Source: Pontimonas sp.
GTDB lineage: Bacteria; Actinomycetota; Actinomycetes; Actinomycetales; Microbacteriaceae
Length of the DNA: 9,371 nucleotides
Direction of reading: 5' to 3'
NCBI GenBank assembly: GCA_023263045.1
Contig: JALQXU010000029.1
Coordinates: 1-9,371, forward strand
The number at the start of each line of letters is the position of its first letter. Within the stretch, counting starts at the first letter, position 1. The translations under genes and the position numbers were made by a program. Below the pieces are notes generated by a model. It did no database searches. It saw only the letters and a program-made list of their open reading frames with translations, and was not told the DNA's origin. Below, in pieces: positions 1 to 6,240 of the stretch.

Positions 1-1
1 C

Positions 2-997
2 GCCCAAGGAATCGTGAAAGCAATCGTGCTCAACGCTGGCGGAGCAAACTGTTTTACCGGTCCTGAAGGTTTCCAACTCACCCACGCCACCGCAGAGAAA
101 GCCGCCCAGCTGCTGGGAGATCACGGGGCCTCGGAGATTCAAGTGTGTTCGACGGGGCTAATCGGAGAATTGCTTCCGGCTGGCGCCATCATCAAGGGTC
201 TTGAGCTCGCTCTGGCCAGGAGGGACGATTCGGCGTCGGCCGGAGATGAATCTGCCCAGGCCATCATGACAACAGATTCGGTGCCAAAAAAGGCGACGCG
301 GACACTCTCCACCTCCGGTGGCGAGGTCACCCTGGGAGGAATGGCCAAAGGGGCTGGGATGCTGGCCCCCGGGCTTGCCACCATGTTGGTGGTCATCACT
401 ACTGATGCGTCACTTGCCTCGGGAGACCTCGATACAGCGCTCCGGGAGGCAACCAGAATGACCTTTGATCGGCTGGACTCGGATGGATGCATGTCCACCA
501 ACGATCAGGTGACGCTCATGGCCTCGGGGGCGAGTGGGATAACTCCCGAGCTGGACCTATTTACGGTGACACTCACTGAGTTGTGTTCCGATCTTGCCCA
601 GCAACTGATGCACGATGCCGAGGGCTCTTCGCACGACATCTCGATTGAGGTTCAGGGTGCTGCCAGTGAGCAGGACGCGCTAGAGGTGGGTCGGTCGATT
701 GCCAGGAACAACCTGTTCAAGGCGGCCATCTTTGGAATGGACCCCAATTGGGGTCGGGTTTTGGCTGCGATCGGGACAACGACGGCCGACTTTGACCCCT
801 ACAGCGTGGATGTGTCCATGAACGGGGTGAGGGTGTGCCACGCTGGCCGCCCCGACCGCCCTCGGTCCGAGGTCGACCTTTCTCCTCGCGCCACCCATGT
901 CCTCGTTGACCTTCACAACGGGACTGAGTCGGCGACAATCTGGACTAACGACCTCACCCACGACTACGTCCACGAGAACAGCGCCTACTCGAGTTAG
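2..997 (+). CDS. argJ: Glutamate N-acetyltransferase / ornithine acetyltransferase, 5'-truncated by window edge
   Basis: ArgJ moves the acetyl group from N-acetylornithine to glutamate, releasing ornithine and regenerating N-acetylglutamate; many ArgJ enzymes also use acetyl-CoA. The reading frame is open to the left edge (A-Q-G-I-V-K-A-I-V-L-N), so the GTG at 14 is an internal valine codon, not the start. Roughly 60 N-terminal residues lie outside the window, judged against the usual length of about 390-400. Family landmarks are clear: LNAGGANCFTG near the left edge, CSTGLIGE, KGAGMLAPG followed by LATML, NNLFKAAIFGMDPNWGRVLA, and the C-terminal HDYVHENSAYSS. The ATML site is where the precursor cleaves itself into alpha and beta chains; its threonine, the catalytic nucleophile, is coded at 380-382. 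The enzyme is cytosolic. The stop lies 2 nt before argB, so the genes are almost certainly co-transcribed. Identity is very secure. Confidence 0.97.
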   Translation, partial: AQGIVKAIVLNAGGANCFTGPEGFQLTHATAEKAAQLLGDHGASEIQVCSTGLIGELLPAGAIIKGLELALARRDDSASAGDESAQAIMTTDSVPKKATRTLSTSGGEVTLGGMAKGAGMLAPGLATMLVVITTDASLASGDLDTALREATRMTFDRLDSDGCMSTNDQVTLMASGASGITPELDLFTVTLTELCSDLAQQLMHDAEGSSHDISIEVQGAASEQDALEVGRSIARNNLFKAAIFGMDPNWGRVLAAIGTTTADFDPYSVDVSMNGVRVCHAGRPDRPRSEVDLSPRATHVLVDLHNGTESATIWTNDLTHDYVHENSAYSS

Positions 998-999
998 CT

Positions 1000-1893
1000 A
1001 TGGACACAACTGAAACGTCTCACGCAGACGCGTTTATCAAAGCAGGGACCCTCACGGAGGCTCTGCCGTGGATCAGGAGATTCCAGGGCAGTGTGTTCGT
1101 GATCAAACTCGGCGGAAACGCGATGGTCGATGGTGATCTCCTGCAGGCGTTTGCCGATGACATGGTGTTCCTCGCAACAGTCGGGGTGAAGCCCGTCGTC
1201 GTCCATGGCGGCGGTCCTCAGATTTCCCGGGCGCTCGAGAGTCGTGGAATCAGCAGTGAGTTCCAAGGTGGCTACCGGGTCACCTCCACTGAGGCAATCC
1301 CCGTGATTCGGGATGTCTTGAAGGAGGAAATCGGCGCCGACCTGAAGGCGCGCATCAATCGGCACAGTGATTTGGCTGTGGTGCTCAACGGTGAAGACGG
1401 TGGGCTCTTCCTCGCAGACCGCAGGGGCGCGATGGTGGATGGGGTGTCGGTAGATCTCGGTCACGTGGGCGAGGTGGTGCAGGTCGATCCCTCTGAGATT
1501 GTGGCGCTGGTGGAGCAGGGCAAGATTCCCGTCGTGTCCTCGATCGCGCCCAACAGTGATGGTTCGGGGTTGTTGAACGTGAACGCTGATGCGGCTGCGG
1601 CCGCTCTTGCCGTTGCAGTGAGAGCGGAAAAGCTCGTGCTTTTGACCGATGTGGCAGGACTTTACGCCAATTGGCCGAACACCGATTCTTTGATTTCGAG
1701 CATTACGGCTGAGGAATTGACCCAGTTGTTACCGTCTTTGGAGAGCGGAATGATTCCCAAAATGTCGGCGTGCCTGGATGCTGTTCGTGGGGGAGTTCCC
1801 AAAGCAGCCATCATTGATGGCAGACTGGCGCACTCGTTGTTGTTGGAGGCGTTTACGACGTCTGGAATTGGAACAGAGGTAGTGGCATCATGA
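1000..1893 (+). CDS. argB: Acetylglutamate kinase
   Basis: ArgB phosphorylates N-acetyl-L-glutamate with ATP, the second step of the acetylated arginine pathway. The 297-residue protein has the amino acid kinase fold: KLGGNAM (36-42) and HGGGPQI (69-75) are the glycine-rich loops, NVNAD (193-197) belongs to the acetylglutamate site, and KLVLLTDVAGLY (211-222) and the lysine of MIPKM (K254) belong to the nucleotide site. It is longer than the arginine-insensitive E. coli enzyme (258 residues). The extra N-terminal helix (about 1-28) and the C-terminal stretch with H278, E283 and GIGT (289-292) resemble the arginine-inhibited hexameric kinases, so feedback inhibition is likely but inferred. The ATG lies 2 nt after the argJ stop with only a weak GAG upstream, which suggests translational coupling. 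The stop overlaps the argF start as ATGA; the usual actinobacterial next gene, argD, is missing. Confidence 0.97.
   Translation: MDTTETSHADAFIKAGTLTEALPWIRRFQGSVFVIKLGGNAMVDGDLLQAFADDMVFLATVGVKPVVVHGGGPQISRALESRGISSEFQGGYRVTSTEAIPVIRDVLKEEIGADLKARINRHSDLAVVLNGEDGGLFLADRRGAMVDGVSVDLGHVGEVVQVDPSEIVALVEQGKIPVVSSIAPNSDGSGLLNVNADAAAAALAVAVRAEKLVLLTDVAGLYANWPNTDSLISSITAEELTQLLPSLESGMIPKMSACLDAVRGGVPKAAIIDGRLAHSLLLEAFTTSGIGTEVVAS
1875..1880 (+). promoter_or_regulatory. Ribosome binding site of argF inside argB
   Basis: AGAGGT lies 9 nt before the argF ATG and within the last codons of argB. Together with the ATGA stop/start overlap it supports the start at 1890 and coupled translation of argB and argF. 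Confidence 0.6.
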
Positions 1894-2813
1894 CCCGGCA
1901 TTTCCTGCGCGATGATGACATCACCCCTGCAGAGCAACTCGAGATTCTTGAGCTCGCCACCTCCATGAAGTCAGACCGGTGGCGCGAGCGGCCCCTCGAG
2001 GGACCCCAGACGGTAGCGGTGATTTTTGACAAGTCCTCCACGAGAACCCGGGTTTCTTTTGCCGTGGGTATCGCCGATCTCGGGGGACAGCCGCTCATTA
2101 TTTCCACCGCCAACTCGCAACTGGGGGGAAAGGAAACTCCGTCTGACACGGCTCGAGTGTTGGAGCGCATGGTGGCGGCCATTGTCTGGCGCACCTACGG
2201 TCAGGACGGTCTCGAGGAGATGGCCAAGAACACCACCGTTCCGGTGGTCAATGCTCTCAGCGATGACTTCCACCCCTGCCAACTCTTGGCAGATCTCCTC
2301 ACCATCCGCGAACACAAGGGATCGCTGTCGGGGTTGACCGTCGCGTTCCTCGGGGATGGCGGGTCCAATATGGCGCAGAGTTATCTGCTGGCGGGAGCGA
2401 CAGCGGGTATGCACGTTCGCGTGGCATGCCCTACAGAGTTTTCTCCTGCCCAGAGCGTGGTCGGTGACGCGAGGGCAATCGCAGAGTCGACGGGCGGCTC
2501 AATCCTGGTCACCACCGAGCCCGATGTCGCGCTCGAGGGCGCTGATGTCGTCGTGACCGATACGTGGGTGTCGATGGGGAAAGAGTCCGAGAAAGCTGAG
2601 CGTGTGTCGACCTTCGGTCGATACCAGGTGGATGGAAACGCGATGGCCCAGGCGAAAGGCGACGCGATTTTCTTGCACTGTCTGCCAGCTGATCGTGGTT
2701 TCGAAGTGACTCCCGAGGTCATTGATGGCCCGCAGAGTGTGATTTGGGATGAATCCGAAAACCGTCTTCACGCTCAAAAAGCCCTGTTGGTCTGGCTTCT
2801 CGAGCGAGCATAG
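1890..2813 (+). CDS. argF: Ornithine carbamoyltransferase
   Basis: ArgF condenses ornithine with carbamoyl phosphate to give citrulline in the cytosol. The 307-residue length is normal for anabolic enzymes. Carbamoyl phosphate residues are in the N-terminal half: STRTR (50-54, within DKSSTRTRVSF) and HPCQ (128-131). The ornithine side shows N160 in GDGGSNMAQSY, D224 with SMG (228-230) in DTWVSMGKE, and the HCLP loop (263-266) with the catalytic cysteine. R292 in NRLHAQKALL closes the active site. The DxxxSMG and HCLP pair separates it from aspartate carbamoyltransferase. Family members more often have NNMAHS where this protein has SNMAQS, a mild change. The ATG shares four bases with the argB stop and has an AGAGG upstream. 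A 72-nt gap follows, without the argR gene found there in mycobacteria and corynebacteria. Confidence 0.97.
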   Translation: MTRHFLRDDDITPAEQLEILELATSMKSDRWRERPLEGPQTVAVIFDKSSTRTRVSFAVGIADLGGQPLIISTANSQLGGKETPSDTARVLERMVAAIVWRTYGQDGLEEMAKNTTVPVVNALSDDFHPCQLLADLLTIREHKGSLSGLTVAFLGDGGSNMAQSYLLAGATAGMHVRVACPTEFSPAQSVVGDARAIAESTGGSILVTTEPDVALEGADVVVTDTWVSMGKESEKAERVSTFGRYQVDGNAMAQAKGDAIFLHCLPADRGFEVTPEVIDGPQSVIWDESENRLHAQKALLVWLLERA

Positions 2814-2829
2814 CCCTCGGGCATCCCAG

Positions 2830-2835
2830 TAGACT
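2830..2835 (+). promoter_or_regulatory. Possible -10 element of an internal promoter before argG
   Basis: TAGACT fits the actinobacterial -10 pattern TAnnnT and lies in the only sizeable gap of the arginine cluster (2814-2885). I see no convincing -35 hexamer at 17 nt, so this is a weak candidate. If used, transcription would start near 2842, about 44 nt before the preferred argG start. I see no terminator hairpin in the gap, so readthrough from argF is also expected. Confidence 0.28.
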
Positions 2836-2872
2836 TTCCCTCTATCTCGTTGTCGCCACCGCAGTGGCAGAA

Positions 2873-2877
2873 AGAAG
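2873..2877 (+). promoter_or_regulatory. Ribosome binding site that decides the argG start
   Basis: AGAAG lies 8 nt before the TTG at 2886. An upstream in-frame TTG at 2850 would add 12 residues (starting S-P-P-Q-W) that do not resemble ArgG N-termini and has no purine-rich site at a proper distance. The site is modest but supports the shorter protein. Confidence 0.5.
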
Positions 2878-2885
2878 CGTTCTCG

Positions 2886-4082
2886 TTGACTGATCGTGTT
2901 GTTCTTGCGTATTCCGGTGGTTTGGACACCTCGGTGGGTATCGGCTGGCTCAAGGATGCCACCGGTAAAGAGGTGATCGCTCTCGCCGTGGATGTCGGTC
3001 AGGGTGGCGAGGATATGGACGATATCCGACAGCGCGCCCTGGATTGCGGCGCCGTAGAGGCTGTCGTCGTTGACGCTAAAGACGAGTTCGCGAACGACTT
3101 TGTCATGCCAGCGCTCAAAGCAAACGCCCTGTATCAAAAGCGCTACCCCTTGGTTTCTGCACTTTCCAGGCCCGTGATCGCAAAGCACCTCGCCCGTGTT
3201 GCCGTGGAACTGGGAGCCGATTCGGTATCTCACGGGTGCACGGGTAAAGGAAACGACCAAGTTCGTTTTGAGGCTGCCGTCGCTGCTCTCGCCCCGTCAC
3301 TGACGAGCATTGCGCCGATTCGTGACCTCGCCCTGACCAGGGACAAAGCCATCGTCTATGCGGAAGAACACGGTCTTCCCATCAAACAGAGCAAGAAGAA
3401 CCCCTACTCCATTGATAAGAACGTGTGGGGTCGCACGGTGGAAACCGGTGCCCTTGAAGACCCGTGGAGCGCACCCGGTGATGACGTGTGGGAATACACC
3501 CAAGACCCCGCTGGCGGTCTGGCCGCCGAAGATGTGACCATCACCTTCTCGAAGGGGATCCCGGTAGCGATTGACGGACAATCAGTCACGCCGCTCGAAG
3601 CAATCCAGATCCTCAACACCAAAGCCGGTGCCCACGGTGTCGGACGGGTCGACATCATTGAAGACCGGCTCGTGGGGATAAAATCTCGCGAAGTCTATGA
3701 GGTGCCTGCCGCGCAAACCCTCATCAATGCCCACGAGGAGCTCGAGAACCTCGTCCTTGAGCGCGACCTCGGACGGTACAAGCGAAAAATGGAGGCCGAT
3801 TGGGCCAACCTCATCTATGACGGTTTGTGGTACTCCGACCTCAAGCGCAGTCTCGACGCGTTCATGGACCACACCCAGGAGCACGTCTCCGGGGACGTCC
3901 GGGTCCAGCTTCACGCAGGAGTGGCCATGGTGACCGGTCGGAAGTCCGAGGAAAGCCTCTATGACTTCGATCTCGCCACATACGACACCGGAGACACCTT
4001 CGATCAGTCCCACGCGAAGGGCTTTATCGAGCTGTGGTCGCTGCCGAGCAAGATTTCAGCGAAACGGGCTCAGGGGAAGTAG
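2886..4082 (+). CDS. argG: Argininosuccinate synthase
   Basis: ArgG joins citrulline and aspartate with ATP hydrolysed to AMP and pyrophosphate, giving argininosuccinate. With the TTG start at 2886 the protein is 398 residues and begins T-D-R-V-V-L-A-Y after the initiator, as in other actinobacterial ArgG proteins. The PP-loop SGGLDTS is at 10-16. Substrate and nucleotide contacts follow in SHGCTGKGNDQVRFE (about 115-129) and in the KKNPYSIDKNVWGR block (170-183). The C-terminal part carries REVYEVP, then YDGLW, HVSGDVR and YDTGDTFDQS, the multimerisation region of the family. Identity is secure; the start codon is the only doubt, since a TTG at 2850 is also in frame. The stop lies 8 nt before argH, which implies co-transcription. 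Confidence 0.96.
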   Translation: MTDRVVLAYSGGLDTSVGIGWLKDATGKEVIALAVDVGQGGEDMDDIRQRALDCGAVEAVVVDAKDEFANDFVMPALKANALYQKRYPLVSALSRPVIAKHLARVAVELGADSVSHGCTGKGNDQVRFEAAVAALAPSLTSIAPIRDLALTRDKAIVYAEEHGLPIKQSKKNPYSIDKNVWGRTVETGALEDPWSAPGDDVWEYTQDPAGGLAAEDVTITFSKGIPVAIDGQSVTPLEAIQILNTKAGAHGVGRVDIIEDRLVGIKSREVYEVPAAQTLINAHEELENLVLERDLGRYKRKMEADWANLIYDGLWYSDLKRSLDAFMDHTQEHVSGDVRVQLHAGVAMVTGRKSEESLYDFDLATYDTGDTFDQSHAKGFIELWSLPSKISAKRAQGK

Positions 4083-4090
4083 AGCAGAGT

Positions 4091-5500
4091 ATGGCAGGCC
4101 AGACAGGAGAGGGCGCCCTATGGGGTGGTCGCTTCTCGTCGGGTCCTGATTACACCCTCCAGAGGTTGAGTAAGTCCACGCACTTTGACTGGCGTCTCGT
4201 CCCCTATGACCTCGATGCCACGGCCGCCCACGCGCGTGCCCTCTCCAGCGCTGGACACCTTAGCTCTGGCGATCTCGCCACGGTGCTGGCAGCGCTCGAG
4301 ACGATTCGAGAGGACTACCTCGCGGATCGGATTCAACCGCGCGAGTCCGACGAGGACGTTCATGGCGCACTCGAGCGCATCCTCATCGAGCGGGTAGGGG
4401 AGAACCTCGGAGGGTCACTCCGGGCTGGCCGTAGCCGTAACGATCAAATCGCCACATTTGTGCGGATGTATGCGCGGGATGCTTCCCGTTCGCTGCGCAG
4501 CATTCTCCTCGAATGCGTCCGCATCCTCATTCAGCGCTCGGAAGAAGTCGGCGAGCACGCGATGCCCGGCCGCACACACTTTCAACATGCCCAACCAGTG
4601 TTGGTCGCGCACTACCTGCTTGCTCACGCGTGGCCGATGATTCGGAACATTCAGCGCATCGACGATTGGTCGGCGCGCAATAACGTGTCCCCCTATGGCG
4701 GAGGAGCGCTTGCCGGTGGTGGGTTGGGGCTCGACCCTGAGGCGATTGCTTCAGAGCTCGGGTTCGATGGTGTTCAACCCAACTCTCTGGATGGCACCTC
4801 CTCGAGAGATGTGGTCGCAGAATTTCTCTACATCGCGGCACAGATCGGACTCGACCTCTCGCGTTTAGCTGAAGAGATCATCGTGTACTCGTCAGCAGAG
4901 TTCTCCTACATCACGCTGGATGATGCATTTGCGACGGGGTCGTCGATGATGCCGCAGAAGAAAAACCCTGACATTGCGGAACTTGCTCGGGGCAAGAGTG
5001 GTCGACTCCTCGGCAATCTCAGTGGTCTGCTCACCACTCTCAAGGGTTTACCCCTCGCCTATAACCGGGATCTCCAGGAGGACAAGGAACACCTGTTTGA
5101 CTCAGTAGACACGTTGCTGCTGGTGCTGCCCGCCATGGCCGGTCTTCTCTCCTCTATGAGCTTCCATCTCGACACGATGGAGCGCAACGCGACGGCAGGA
5201 TTCTCGCTCGCTACGGATGTGGCTGACTCCTTGGTGCGCCACGGTGTGCCCTTCCGGGAGGCTCATGAGGTCGTAGGGGCTCTCGTCGCCCACTGCGAAT
5301 CACAGGGTGTCGACCTCCACGAAGTGTCGGATGCGGACCTGGCATCGATCTCACCCCATCTGACTCCCGCAGTGCGCTCCTCCATGACCTTGGAGTCCTC
5401 GCTCGCATCCAAGGCGGGTCGGGGAGGAACAGCGCCGAAACAAGTGGCGTCCCAACGAGCCGAACTCGTTGCGCTTGTGAACTCGCTCTCGGAGAATTAG
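4091..5500 (+). CDS. argH: Argininosuccinate lyase
   Basis: ArgH splits argininosuccinate into arginine and fumarate, the last step of the pathway. From the ATG at 4091 it has 469 residues, normal for the family; the frame is open further upstream, with a GTG at 4034 inside argG, but those extra 19 residues do not look like ArgH. The protein opens with LWGGRFSSGPD. It shows SRNDQ (115-119), the catalytic-histidine segment GRTHFQHAQP (T162, H163), and the fumarase/aspartase superfamily signature GSSMMPQKKN (283-292), whose serine is the catalytic residue on the flexible loop. RDLQEDKEHLFD follows. The active enzyme is a homotetramer. A purine-rich AGGGGAAG at 4072-4079, within the end of argG, is the probable ribosome binding site. 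The TAG stop overlaps the stop of the opposing ABC ATPase gene, leaving no intergenic space. Confidence 0.96.
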   Translation: MAGQTGEGALWGGRFSSGPDYTLQRLSKSTHFDWRLVPYDLDATAAHARALSSAGHLSSGDLATVLAALETIREDYLADRIQPRESDEDVHGALERILIERVGENLGGSLRAGRSRNDQIATFVRMYARDASRSLRSILLECVRILIQRSEEVGEHAMPGRTHFQHAQPVLVAHYLLAHAWPMIRNIQRIDDWSARNNVSPYGGGALAGGGLGLDPEAIASELGFDGVQPNSLDGTSSRDVVAEFLYIAAQIGLDLSRLAEEIIVYSSAEFSYITLDDAFATGSSMMPQKKNPDIAELARGKSGRLLGNLSGLLTTLKGLPLAYNRDLQEDKEHLFDSVDTLLLVLPAMAGLLSSMSFHLDTMERNATAGFSLATDVADSLVRHGVPFREAHEVVGALVAHCESQGVDLHEVSDADLASISPHLTPAVRSSMTLESSLASKAGRGGTAPKQVASQRAELVALVNSLSEN

Positions 5501-6240
5501 AGCGCTGGGCCAATAAAGCGCTGCAGGAACGCTGTGGTTCGTGGATCCTGAGGCTTTTCTAGAACTTGTTGAGCAGAACCTGACTCCGCGATCACTCCTT
5601 GATCGAGAAAACACACTCGGTCGGCGACATCCCTCGCGAAAGCCATTTCGTGTGTGGCCATGACGATTGTGGTGCCGTCATCTTTGAGCGACTTCACGAG
5701 CTCTAATACTTCTCCCACGAGTTCGGGGTCGAGTGCGGAGGTTATTTCGTCGAGGAGGAGCACCTCGGGCTGACTCGCAATCGCCCGTGCAAGCGCTACA
5801 CGCTGTTGCTGACCACCGGATAAGCGGTCGGGATACCACTGCGCTTTTTCTGCCAGACCTACCCTCTCCAGGAGGCCCAAGGCTCGCGCGGTTGCGGCGT
5901 CCTGGGGCATACCCAGGACATGCGTCAGGGCGAGGGTGATGTTCCTCTGAACCGAGAGGTGGGGGAAGAGGTTGAATTGCTGAAAAACAACCCCAATTCG
6001 CGCTCTAATTGCATCGGGGTCAATCCTGGGGTCAGAGATGTCATCTCCACTGAGCCAGATTTGCCCGTCATCAATCTGCTCGAGAAGGTTGATGCACCTC
6101 AAAAGCGTCGATTTGCCGGATCCGCTCGCGCCAATCAAGGCAATAACTTCGCCGGGGGATACATCTAAAGAAATCCCGCGGAGCACAGATGTGTCTCCGA
6201 AGTTCTTGTGAATGTTCTCGAGGCGTAAGACTGCCGTCAT
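5497..6240 (-). CDS. Polar amino acid ABC importer, ATPase subunit
   Basis: This is the nucleotide-binding subunit of a polar amino acid (PAAT, GlnQ/HisP-like) importer; it hydrolyses ATP at the cytoplasmic face of the membrane. In its 247 residues the order of motifs is complete: Walker A GASGSGKST (37-45), Q-loop in FQQFNLFPH (86-94), signature LSGGQQQR (140-147), Walker B VLLLDE (160-165), D-loop SALD (168-171) and the switch histidine in ATHEMAFA (H197). FQQFNLFPHLSV and the GLAEKAQWYPDRLSGG segment are typical of the amino acid subfamily. After the Walker B glutamate it reads DEITSALDP where most relatives have DEPTSALDP; I recall this isoleucine variant in other actinobacteria, so it need not be a defect. 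Its ATG overlaps the permease stop as ATGA. It is the last gene of the three-gene unit and ends on the argH stop. The substrate cannot be read from this subunit. Confidence 0.95.
   Translation of the reverse strand: MTAVLRLENIHKNFGDTSVLRGISLDVSPGEVIALIGASGSGKSTLLRCINLLEQIDDGQIWLSGDDISDPRIDPDAIRARIGVVFQQFNLFPHLSVQRNITLALTHVLGMPQDAATARALGLLERVGLAEKAQWYPDRLSGGQQQRVALARAIASQPEVLLLDEITSALDPELVGEVLELVKSLKDDGTTIVMATHEMAFARDVADRVCFLDQGVIAESGSAQQVLEKPQDPRTTAFLQRFIGPAL
5501..5522. repeat. Short inverted repeat at the convergent gene ends
   Basis: The self-complementary hexamer AGCGCT occurs at 5501-5506 and again at 5517-5522, and the copies can pair over a 10-nt loop. It follows argH directly and lies in the last codons of the ATPase gene. 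Neither strand has a proper T-run after it; on the minus strand CTAATTCT follows. A 6-bp stem of this kind is expected by chance many times in such a window, so a terminator role is only a possibility. Confidence 0.22.

Noticed and set aside
14..16. GTG as the start of a short ArgJ.
   Set aside because: The frame is open to the window edge and the residues before it fit ArgJ; the family N-terminus is simply outside the window.
3582..4013. Long open frames on the strand opposite argG, and similar ones opposite argJ, argB, argF, argH and tyrS.
   Set aside because: They mirror codon bias of high-G+C genes, lack ribosome sites and show no recognisable domains.
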